NCBI GenBank assembly: GCA_902802975.1
Contig: CADCOF010000008.1
Location: forward strand, 1 to 6,291
Source: an uncultured Ruminococcus sp.
Lineage (GTDB): Bacteria > Bacillota > Clostridia > Oscillospirales > Acutalibacteraceae
DNA length: 6,291 nucleotides
Direction of reading: 5' to 3'
The notes under the pieces were generated by a model. It worked only from the letters and a program-made list of their open reading frames with translations, searched no databases and was not told the origin of the DNA. Numbering within the stretch: position 1 is the stretch's first letter; the number at the start of each line of letters is the position of its first letter. Below, piece after piece: positions 1 through 6,180 of the stretch. The position numbers and the translations under genes are program-made.

Positions 1-141
1 GTGGAGTTAAATAAGGCTTTGAGCTAATCACTACCCACTAATCACTAAACACTCGCAATAGGATCTTTTCAATGACGTTTACTATAGCGCATATGGGCGC
101 GGGTTCGGATTTGCGTTACAAACATACTATGTGCGCGAACC

Positions 142-162
142 GGGAGCGGCGGCACGCCGCCA
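142..162. repeat. GC-rich palindromic intergenic repeat, copy 1
   Basis: A 21-nt sequence beginning GGGAGCGGCGG, identical to the one at 267-287 and exactly 125 bases from it. It contains GGCGG (148-152) and CCGCC (157-161) around a CACG loop, so it can fold on either strand. It resembles dispersed palindromic repeats found between genes in many clostridia; that class assignment is inference. Confidence 0.8.
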
Positions 163-198
163 CTTTACTGCTGCAAATGAGCTAAACCCACTGAAGAA

Positions 199-286
199 GG
201 CTTGCCGGGCAAGCCGGGGCACGCGCGCATAAAAGCCACTATAACGAGAAAGTAAAAACGCGTATTGGGAGCGGCGGCACGCCGCC
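199..286 (-). terminator. Candidate operon 3' end: two hairpins after the permease stop
   Basis: Downstream of the permease stop on the minus strand comes the repeat hairpin (286-273), then TTTTTAC about 14 bases beyond it. Further on is a perfect 7-bp stem GGCTTGC/GCAAGCC (199-205 with 209-215, loop of three) followed by TTCTTC. Neither has the canonical stem plus immediate U-run, so intrinsic termination is possible but weak. They could instead act as 3' stabilising structures. Confidence 0.4.
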
Positions 287-287
287 A
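267..287. repeat. GC-rich palindromic intergenic repeat, copy 2, directly after the permease stop
   Basis: Identical over 21 nt to copy 1; stem GGCGG (273-277) with CCGCC (282-286). It starts three bases beyond the permease TAG on the minus strand, where its hairpin would protect or end the mRNA. With its ATT flank (264-285) it matches, in inverted orientation, the repeat at 6195-6216 in 19 of 22 positions. Confidence 0.8.
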
Positions 288-290
288 AGC

Positions 291-1172
291 CTAGCGTTTG
301 TCCAGGTCTACCAGTTTCAGGGAAATTGTTCCTATTGTGAGATAGGATGTGGTGTGCAGTATGAGCATAAGCCAGCACAAGAGAAGGTGCTGAGATGTTC
401 CGTCATAATCGATATCGTATTGCTGCGTAAGACCCAGGTCTTCCCAGCTTGAATACGAATTGGGGTTAAGCGCAAACTCTTTTATCTTTTCGTATGTGTC
501 CCATGTGGGGATTTCGTTAATATCAGCACTCGTGCATATCGCCTGTAACCCCCATCGGCTTACCGTAAAGCTTTTGAGAAACTCCGCGTCCTCCGGCAGC
601 TGAAACATCAGCCCCGCAAGTACTAACTCTATGATTAGCGCAAACGGCATTATCGTCATTGCCGCGTTCTCAGTCTTCACTATCGATGATATCATCAGCC
701 CTATTGCGTCTGCACTGAATATTATCAGAGTAAACGATATGAAAAACTCCATTCCAATCCACTCAACCATTATTCCATGATTCGGAAAATCACGATATAT
801 ATCAAACACTATCGTAAGTATAAGCCCCTCAGCCATGCACTGAAGAAATTCATATATCACATGCGCCAACATGTACGACGTTATGTGAAGTCCCGTGCGG
901 TGTTCCCGCTTTATTATTGCGCGTTCGCGGCAAATCGTCTGCACCGAATTGAACATTCCTATCCATATGCAGCCGCATATCATTGCAAACGTTCCCGTCT
1001 TAGTCGGCTCGTTCACAACAAATGTGTTGTCGCCAATTACCCACGCCAATATGACAGCAATTATCACCGTGCTTATCAGCGACTTCCAGCCCTTTTCATT
1101 GACAAACATGCGAAAGCATTTTCCAAGATATACTCCGGTCTGCCCTATTCTTCCCATTCGTTTTTCGCTCAC
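291..1172 (-). CDS. ABC-2 type (ABCG-like) transporter permease
   Basis: A 293-aa membrane subunit that should dimerise and pair with two copies of the upstream ATPase. Hydrophobic segments lie at about 30-47, 61-80, 101-125, 137-163, 170-190 and 262-285, giving the six-helix ABC-2 pattern. The stretch CRERAIIKREHRTG (81-94) after helix 2 matches the ER...RE...G motif of ABCG half-transporters, which contacts the ATPase. The loop between helices 5 and 6 (about 191-261) is long and aromatic-rich, with SRWGLQAICTS, as in the external loop of this family. The start is GTG, overlapping the ATPase stop as GTGA, with AGGAGG seven bases upstream; Met6 is 22 bases from that site and is less likely. 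This is the last gene of the operon; its TAG stop is followed after three bases by a palindromic repeat. Family assignment is firm. Transport direction (export or lipid flipping) is inferred from the family, and the substrate cannot be read. Confidence 0.92.
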   Translation of the reverse strand: MSEKRMGRIGQTGVYLGKCFRMFVNEKGWKSLISTVIIAVILAWVIGDNTFVVNEPTKTGTFAMICGCIWIGMFNSVQTICRERAIIKREHRTGLHITSYMLAHVIYEFLQCMAEGLILTIVFDIYRDFPNHGIMVEWIGMEFFISFTLIIFSADAIGLMISSIVKTENAAMTIMPFALIIELVLAGLMFQLPEDAEFLKSFTVSRWGLQAICTSADINEIPTWDTYEKIKEFALNPNSYSSWEDLGLTQQYDIDYDGTSQHLLLCWLMLILHTTSYLTIGTISLKLVDLDKR

Positions 1173-2818
1173 GCCTGCCCCTCCTCTCGCGCCTTGTACT
1201 TCTCTATGTAGTGATCTGATAATCCTTCTCCGTTTTCGTCGGGGCGGTTTATGCGCTTTACTATGCCACGGTATGAGTCAACGCCGAAAAACTCAAACGC
1301 ATCTTCGGGCGTTCCGTAAAACGCAAGATGACCGCAGTTGTCAACAGAACTCTTTGCAAGAACTATCACTTTGTCAAACAAACCCGCGCCTCGTTCCGGA
1401 CTGTGCGTTATCACCATAACTATTGTTCCGCTGTCCGCTATGCGGCGCAAATCTTTCATCAGACCGCTGCCCATTATATCATCTATTCCTGAATCAGGCT
1501 CGTCAAGGAAAAACAACTTCGGTCTTGCGATAAATTCAACCGCTATGCTCAATCGCTTGCGCTGCCCGCCGCTTAACTTCGAAACAAGCGTCGCTTTCTC
1601 TCTCTGCAAACCAAATTCCGTCAGCATTTCGTCAACACGCGCCAAGCGTTCTTCATCTTTCATTCCCGCAGACAGTTTCAGGTGCGCCGCGTTTTCAAGC
1701 GTGCTGTATACACTGTCACTTCCGCGCAGAAGATCACTCTGCGGCACAAAACCAATCTCGTATTTCATCGTGTCATATTCGCTGTAAATATCGGTATCGT
1801 TGTAGTGTACGCTGCCCTTCGCCTTCTCATAGCCCATCACGGCATTGAGGAACGTCGTCTTCCCCGCGCCGGAACCACCTAGAATAAGCACCATCTCGCC
1901 TGCGGCAACGTTGATCGATATATCCTTGAGCAGCTGCACCTTCTTAAATCGACGCAAAACAGCCCGCTCGATTATATTAATACAAAGCGTCTCGCCGCCG
2001 TTGTTCACAACTGCGCGCTTCATTGTCACAGCACTTTCCACATTGTTTCCACATGATGCTGCCAATTGGGGTTCTCTCACGCTTGTTTCAGTGCGATTTG
2101 AATTCATTGCGGAATTATCAGCTTGACTTTCAATGATTTTTGAGCTTGATGTTGAAAACTCTGTGGAATTTGTGTGTAATACTACGGAATATACTATCTT
2201 GTCTTCAAGAAAAACGAAATAAATCCCCGCTATCTTTATCACATCAAATTTATTCAGAAAACGGGGAGTAGAAAGCCGCTTTCCGTTTAAATATACTCCG
2301 TTTGTGCTTGCGTGATCTATCAAAGCCCAGCCGCCCGGGCTCTTGAAAAACGAGGCGTGCTTTTCAGACACAGCATCGTTATCAATGTTCAGTGCCGAAC
2401 GACCTATACGAATTTCCGTTGTCTGATCTGTGATTGGTATTGTTTCAAATCGGCATTCCCGCGTCAGATCACGCGTAAATATCGCAATTACGCCTTCTCC
2501 GCTTTCTGTCAAATATTTAATTACATCGCCGTTTTCAAGCGGCACGGCAGTGTTGTCCAGTCGGCGTTTGTTAATTACGGTTCCGTTTTCGCTTCCCAAG
2601 TCCCTGTAAAAGCAGTGACCGTCAATCAGTGCGATCTGACCATGATTTTTCGATACGCCCGGAGACGATATGCGAATATCCGCCGTGCTGTCCGGCGCGT
2701 CGTTCCCTATGAGCGTCAGCGCGTTTAATGTACAGCTGCGTATAAATCCGCTTGAGTCGAAAAGCGAAATCATCGCAGACTCGTTTTGGTTTTCTTTATA
2801 CAAAACAGTGTCAGCCAT
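1169..2818 (-). CDS. Tandem-FHA ABC transporter ATP-binding protein (ABCG/Rv1747-like)
   Basis: A 549-aa cytoplasmic ATPase subunit with two phosphopeptide-binding domains. FHA1 (about 20-113) has SKNH (56-59) and ENGT (77-80). FHA2 (about 125-205) has GR (139-140), SEKH (151-154) and TNG (172-174). A Ser/Thr/Asn-rich linker (about 207-275) leads to an ABC domain with Walker A GGSGAGKTT (314-322), Q-loop Gln360, signature LSGGQRKR (415-422), Walker B LFFLDE (435-440), D-loop SGID and switch His472. The tail AFYGTPEDAFEFFG is typical of ABCG-type ATPases. There are no membrane segments, so the permease must come from the next gene. In the known relative Rv1747, FHA domains regulate transport after phosphorylation by the neighbouring kinase PknF; the kinase immediately upstream is the obvious candidate here (inference). 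FHA1 has Asn39 where FHA2 has the canonical Arg140. The start is an ATG with GGGAGGG four bases upstream, 12 bases after the kinase stop. Substrate unknown. Confidence 0.94.
   Translation of the reverse strand: MADTVLYKENQNESAMISLFDSSGFIRSCTLNALTLIGNDAPDSTADIRISSPGVSKNHGQIALIDGHCFYRDLGSENGTVINKRRLDNTAVPLENGDVIKYLTESGEGVIAIFTRDLTRECRFETIPITDQTTEIRIGRSALNIDNDAVSEKHASFFKSPGGWALIDHASTNGVYLNGKRLSTPRFLNKFDVIKIAGIYFVFLEDKIVYSVVLHTNSTEFSTSSSKIIESQADNSAMNSNRTETSVREPQLAASCGNNVESAVTMKRAVVNNGGETLCINIIERAVLRRFKKVQLLKDISINVAAGEMVLILGGSGAGKTTFLNAVMGYEKAKGSVHYNDTDIYSEYDTMKYEIGFVPQSDLLRGSDSVYSTLENAAHLKLSAGMKDEERLARVDEMLTEFGLQREKATLVSKLSGGQRKRLSIAVEFIARPKLFFLDEPDSGIDDIMGSGLMKDLRRIADSGTIVMVITHSPERGAGLFDKVIVLAKSSVDNCGHLAFYGTPEDAFEFFGVDSYRGIVKRINRPDENGEGLSDHYIEKYKAREEGQA
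1180..1185 (-). promoter_or_regulatory. Ribosome binding site that decides the GTG start of the permease
   Basis: AGGAGG inside the end of the ATPase gene, seven bases before the GTG at 1170-1172. This spacing supports GTG over the internal ATG at 1155-1157. The GTGA overlap with the ATPase stop implies stoichiometric, coupled translation of the two transporter subunits. Confidence 0.82.
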
Positions 2819-2822
2819 ATTG

Positions 2823-2829
2823 CCCTCCC
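2823..2829 (-). promoter_or_regulatory. Ribosome binding site of the FHA-ABC gene in the 12-base gap
   Basis: GGGAGGG sits in the 12-base gap between the kinase TGA (2831-2833) and the ATG at 2816-2818, four bases from the start. The short gap suggests translational coupling to the kinase. Confidence 0.8.
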
Positions 2830-2830
2830 G

Positions 2831-5800
2831 TCAAGCTGCATCTTCGACCGACGCGTCGTCGGCAGTCTCTGTGCTCTCATCGTCATCTTCAAGGAAATCG
2901 ACCTTGAACGTCATCTCTTCTTTAAGCTCCGCCTCCTGCTCGGCTTTCAGTTTTTCGGCAGTAGAGTAATACACCTTAAATCCCAGACTATCCTTTTGAC
3001 GTTCGTCAATATCGTACAGCGTTACATAAAGATTACTGCATTCTGCAAGCATTTTGACATCAAGTCCTTCGCGATATGTCAGACTAAGGCGTCTTGAACT
3101 CGGCGCTGCAGCTAAAATACTGTCCAAACCGGCAACATTCGTTATATTGTTTTCTACGGCAGACACAGACCACAGATTTGGCAGCGAAAACAGCTGATTG
3201 ATCTGTGTCACTTTGTTGAAATTCATAGAAAGATTTCTTAAATTCAAACAGAGTGCAAGAGGAGCCGAATCTGTTATCTCGTTATTGTCAAGATTGATAT
3301 TTTCAAGGTTAGTAAAACTCGACACAACAGATATATCTGATATTTTATTGTGATCCATCTCAATATATTTCCCTTTGTATCCTTTCAGCGGCGAAATATC
3401 ACGTATCTCGTTGTACCCGATACTCCGCATATATCCGCTTGACAGCAGCTTTGTGCATGACGCAAGAGGAGTAATATCTTTGATATTATTATGCTTCATA
3501 TTTAAATCATCAAGTTTATCTATGGTAGCAAGCGCAGTAATATCCGATATCCGGTTAAAAGAAATATCGAGATTACTAATCCTGAAGCAGTCTTTAAGTG
3601 CCGATATGTCGGATATATTGTTATTGCTCAGGTTAAGAAGACCTAATTTATCGTCCTTCTCCAGCGGCGAAATATCCTCTATCTTGTTGAACGAAACGTC
3701 AAGATTAAATAAATTTGACATATTCGAAAGCGCGGAAATATCACGAACATCGTTGCCCGCAATATCCAGTTCCATAAGTGATAATTCAGAAAGCGGAGAT
3801 ATATCGCTTATGCGGTTTCCGCGAAGATCAATATTTACCAATGATGAACATTCTTTAAGCGGAGTGAGATCGGAAATACTATTTGACTCGGTTTTAATGT
3901 ACAATAGCTTGTCTTTAGCCGGAGTGATAAAATCGAGAGACGTAAGTCCGCATTTATTTGCATAAAAGAATTGCAGTGTTGACGGAATGACAATAGTTGA
4001 AACATCAAGTGACTTGGTTTTAGAAATATTCAGGCTTGTCAGTTTTTCAAAATGAGAAAGACAGCTAAGATCGGTAACATCTGTTTTTGAGATATCCAAC
4101 TCTTCCAACGAACTCAAAGAAGTAAGACTGCTGATATCGGAAATATGGGTGTTGTACACATCAAGGCTTTTAAGCTGCGTGATTGATGCAAGCGGCGAAA
4201 TATCGGTTATGTCGGTATTGTTGGAAATATTAAGTCTCTCAAGCCATGTAAGCTCGGAAATAAAATTAACGTCTTCATCGTCAAGGAAACATGCGTTGAT
4301 AGTCAGCGACTTGAGTTTTTTCAGTCTTTTCAGGCGTTCCATATCGCGGTTTGTGACAAGGTCGCCATAAATGGAGAGGCTTTCCGCGGAAAGATCAACC
4401 TGCTCATCGCCTATCATAACGGTGGTGAGCGAATGTATCGTCATTGCTATGACTACAGCAAAAACACCAACGCCGCAGCCTGCCGCACATACGGTTTTGA
4501 AAATCTTTTTACCCTTGAGTTGGAGCCGCCTGTAAAACAGCCAGCCAAAGAAAACAGCGACTATTACCAGATCAATAGCAATGGCAAGACAGCTTCTGAC
4601 ATAATCCGTATCATAATTGATAGTCAGTAAAACCACAAGGGCAACAGCGGCAATTATAGGCAGTGCCGTGAAAACAGCAAAAACGGGATTTGGCTTCTTT
4701 TGTTTATAATTGGTTCGCAAAAAGTAAGTCCGACCGGCAAATACCGCGCCTGTACCCAGAAGAAGTGCAGCAACAAATAAGCCGACAATTGTAGACGTTT
4801 CGTCCGAATCATCAAGCATTACCCCGGAAGACATCAACGAGAAAAGCGACGCTGCTCCCAATATTATCGAACCTATCAGACCAATTTTGTTGGGCTTCTT
4901 TTGCGATATTTTTGAGTCACCGTTCTGTTCGGGAGATTCAGCTGCACTTACCGGTGCGCTCTGTTCCGGTGATTTAGATATGCTTACCGGCGCGCTCTGT
5001 TCCGGTGATTTAGATATGCTTACCGGTGCGCTCTGTTCCGGCTCTTTTGCAAGGCTTATCGGCGCGCTTGGTTCAACGGCTTTCGCTATACTTACCGGCT
5101 GCTGTGAGGTATTGCCCGACGCGCAAGCGGCAAACGCCGCGTACATTTCTTCCATAGACTGATACCGGCTGCGGTGATCAACCGCCATGCCCTTTTTGAT
5201 AACAGCCTCCTGTTCGGGCGTCACCAACGGATTTATAGACGGAATGCTTTCGAGGGTATCCTCAAACAATCGGCTAATCGAATCAAGCGGAACTTTTCCG
5301 GTCATAAGATAATAAGCCGACGCGGATAACGAGTAAACATCTGTCCAGGGACCCTGCTCGCCCTTACTTCTGTACTGTTCTTCGGGAGAGTATCCGACTT
5401 TCAGCATAACAGAGTACGTTGCATTTGAGTTCTGAGAAAAATCTCTTGCTGTGCCAAAGTCGATAAGTGCAGCCGTGCCGTTATCTTTAAGCATAATATT
5501 TGTCGGGCTGATATCTCGATGAATAAGCCCCTGCGCATGAACTTTACCGAGAACTATCATAATCGGCGACAGCAGCTCAAATACGCGCGAAAAAGACATC
5601 AGACCATTTTCGGCGACATATTTTTCAAGCGTAATACCCGAAATAAAACTTGTCACGATATATGAAGTATTATTTTCGGTAAAGAAATCACGGATATTAA
5701 CAATATTCGGCTCATCGCAAAACTTTGACAGAACGCGTGCTTCCGTCAAAAAGCTTTGTTTGCCTTTCTCGAAAGTTTCGCTCAGATTACCGCCGCCCGG

Positions 5801-6079
5801 TATAACGTCAAGCGACGACGCCGAACTTCGGCTGACATTCCCCTTCGGAAAATACTCCTTGACAGCGATAAGCATATCGAGATTAATGTCACGTGCTATG
5901 TAAGTTATACCAAAACCGCCCTCGCCCAAGACTGCTCCGATCATGTACTTACCGCACAAAACAGTTCCGGGCGGCAGCACATGAGGCGGCGGGGTATATT
6001 GATTGTTGCTTTTCCCACAATGCGGGCAGCAATCCGCCTCCGACGGCGTCATACAAAAATAACAGAATTGATCAGACAT
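2831..6079 (-). CDS. Transmembrane Ser/Thr protein kinase with N-terminal zinc ribbon and extracellular internalin-like LRR domain
   Basis: A 1082-aa receptor-type kinase. Seen: a zinc ribbon (C6xxC9, C18xxC21); a kinase domain at about 45-318 with P-loop GEGGFG (52-57), Lys74 in AVK, likely helix-C Glu113, HRDISPTN (Asp189, Asn194), DFG at 207-209 and SPE at 231-233; 12-residue tandem repeats (323-382); five hydrophobic helices (about 399-421, 430-449, 466-488, 493-516, 527-549); LRRs at about 593-985; and an acidic tail in which 11 of the last 22 residues are Asp/Glu. Loops 450-463 and 517-527 are basic and the alternate loops acidic or neutral, so by the positive-inside rule the kinase is cytoplasmic and the LRRs are outside. 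The ATG is preceded by AAAGGAGGA. The catalytic-loop Lys of canonical Ser/Thr kinases is Ser191 here, but Lys74, Asp189, Asn194 and Asp207 are intact, so activity is expected. First gene of the operon; the ligand is unknown. Kinase assignment is near certain, sensing role inferred. Confidence 0.95.
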   Translation of the reverse strand: MSDQFCYFCMTPSEADCCPHCGKSNNQYTPPPHVLPPGTVLCGKYMIGAVLGEGGFGITYIARDINLDMLIAVKEYFPKGNVSRSSASSLDVIPGGGNLSETFEKGKQSFLTEARVLSKFCDEPNIVNIRDFFTENNTSYIVTSFISGITLEKYVAENGLMSFSRVFELLSPIMIVLGKVHAQGLIHRDISPTNIMLKDNGTAALIDFGTARDFSQNSNATYSVMLKVGYSPEEQYRSKGEQGPWTDVYSLSASAYYLMTGKVPLDSISRLFEDTLESIPSINPLVTPEQEAVIKKGMAVDHRSRYQSMEEMYAAFAACASGNTSQQPVSIAKAVEPSAPISLAKEPEQSAPVSISKSPEQSAPVSISKSPEQSAPVSAAESPEQNGDSKISQKKPNKIGLIGSIILGAASLFSLMSSGVMLDDSDETSTIVGLFVAALLLGTGAVFAGRTYFLRTNYKQKKPNPVFAVFTALPIIAAVALVVLLTINYDTDYVRSCLAIAIDLVIVAVFFGWLFYRRLQLKGKKIFKTVCAAGCGVGVFAVVIAMTIHSLTTVMIGDEQVDLSAESLSIYGDLVTNRDMERLKRLKKLKSLTINACFLDDEDVNFISELTWLERLNISNNTDITDISPLASITQLKSLDVYNTHISDISSLTSLSSLEELDISKTDVTDLSCLSHFEKLTSLNISKTKSLDVSTIVIPSTLQFFYANKCGLTSLDFITPAKDKLLYIKTESNSISDLTPLKECSSLVNIDLRGNRISDISPLSELSLMELDIAGNDVRDISALSNMSNLFNLDVSFNKIEDISPLEKDDKLGLLNLSNNNISDISALKDCFRISNLDISFNRISDITALATIDKLDDLNMKHNNIKDITPLASCTKLLSSGYMRSIGYNEIRDISPLKGYKGKYIEMDHNKISDISVVSSFTNLENINLDNNEITDSAPLALCLNLRNLSMNFNKVTQINQLFSLPNLWSVSAVENNITNVAGLDSILAAAPSSRRLSLTYREGLDVKMLAECSNLYVTLYDIDERQKDSLGFKVYYSTAEKLKAEQEAELKEEMTFKVDFLEDDDESTETADDASVEDAA
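3125..4303 (-). repeat. Leucine-rich repeat array (about 18 units of mostly 22 residues), kinase ectodomain
   Basis: Residues about 593-985 carry a 22-residue internalin/SDS22-like pattern of the form LDIS.N.ISDISPL....L. Well-formed units include 638-659, 749-769, 770-791, 792-813, 814-835, 836-857, 858-879 and 905-926. Units at about 682-726 and 880-904 are irregular, the latter about three residues longer. The array is followed by a divergent C-terminal cap (about 986-1060) and an acidic tail. There is no LPxTG or other anchor, as expected for a domain tethered by the preceding helices. Sampled lines here have G+C near 35-40 percent, lower than the ABC gene. Confidence 0.9.
4433..4885 (-). 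other. Five-helix membrane domain of the receptor kinase
   Basis: Codes for residues 399-549, with five hydrophobic stretches of 19-24 residues. Basic loops (RTYFLRTNYKQKK at 450-462 and RRLQLKGKK at 517-525) alternate with acidic or short loops (422-429 with DDSDE, and 488-494). An odd number of passes puts the N-terminal kinase inside and the C-terminal LRRs outside. Five helices instead of the usual single pass is noteworthy. Boundaries are estimates by eye. Confidence 0.8.
4934..5113 (-). repeat. 36-bp tandem repeats encoding five 12-residue units in the kinase juxtamembrane linker
   Basis: Residues 323-382 of the kinase fall into five 12-residue units. Units 3 and 4 (347-358 and 359-370) are identical, PEQSAPVSISKS; unit 5 is PEQSAPVSAAES; units 1 and 2 are degenerate (ending PVSIAKA and PISLAKE). 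At DNA level, copies 36 bases apart around 4956-4990 and 4992-5026 are almost base-identical, which points to recent slippage or unequal exchange. The units form a flexible Pro/Ser-rich tether between the kinase domain and the first membrane helix, and copy number may vary between strains. Confidence 0.9.
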
Positions 6080-6089
6080 ATTGAAATAT

Positions 6090-6099
6090 TCCTCCTTTT
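6090..6099 (-). promoter_or_regulatory. Ribosome binding site of the kinase gene
   Basis: AAAGGAGGA on the minus strand, with the AGGAGG core at 6091-6096, lies 11 bases before the ATG at 6077-6079. It fixes the start of the 1082-aa protein, which then begins with the intact zinc-ribbon CxxC. Confidence 0.85.
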
Positions 6100-6144
6100 A
6101 CTTCCAACTCAAATATACGACAACAAATCGTTATTACACAACTA

Positions 6145-6173
6145 ATTATAGTATATTATCGCAAAAAAGTAAA
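6145..6173 (-). promoter_or_regulatory. Sigma-A-type promoter of the kinase-FHA/ABC-permease operon
   Basis: On the minus strand, TTTACT (6168-6173, four of six matches to TTGACA) is separated by exactly 17 bases from a perfect TATAAT (6145-6150). Transcription should begin near 6138, leaving a leader of roughly 58 nt before the kinase ATG. The other two genes are 12 bases apart and overlapping, so this is the likely promoter for all three. No operator palindrome is evident between the -10 and the ribosome site. The -35 box abuts the GC-rich palindromic repeat. Confidence 0.75.
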
Positions 6174-6180
6174 GAGGCGG

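Larger units (their letters stand above)
1..290. other. Non-coding region downstream of the operon
   Basis: No gene with a convincing ribosome site or recognisable product is seen on either strand in these 290 bases. Contents: a 10-nt direct repeat CTAATCACTA (24-33 and 38-47) in an A/C/T-rich stretch; an imperfect inverted repeat with 10-base arms including two G-U pairs as RNA (87-96 with 127-136); the two palindromic repeats; and the 7-bp hairpin at 199-215. It reads as a repeat-rich spacer. Confidence 0.6.

Noticed and set aside
142..287. Two identical repeats as a possible CRISPR array
   Set aside because: Only two 21-nt palindromic copies with a 104-nt interval and no cas genes; typical of dispersed intergenic repeats.
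127..378. A minus-strand open frame overlapping the permease end and the downstream repeats
   Set aside because: It lies out of frame over the permease and runs through the palindromic repeats; low-complexity Arg/Ala-rich product and no ribosome site.
3248..3850. Cysteines at the same LRR position (C744, C831, C875, C944, all position 18) as a possible disulphide ladder
   Set aside because: Position 18 is a buried hydrophobic site in this repeat type, filled by Ile, Leu or Met in other units, and the cysteines are not in adjacent repeats, so they are better read as core residues.
3375..3965. A 196-codon open frame on the plus strand antisense to the LRR region, rich in Ser/Ile/Arg
   Set aside because: It mirrors the periodic LRR codons, has no ribosome site and resembles no known protein; the minus-strand LRR reading is clearly the real one.
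4887..5162. A plus-strand open frame with repeated LTGALCSGDLDM-like units
   Set aside because: It is the antisense image of the 36-bp repeats in the kinase linker, with no supported start.
6118..6132. A small inverted repeat ACGA...TCGT in the operon leader
   Set aside because: A four-base arm is expected by chance and no riboswitch-like pattern is visible in the roughly 58-nt leader.
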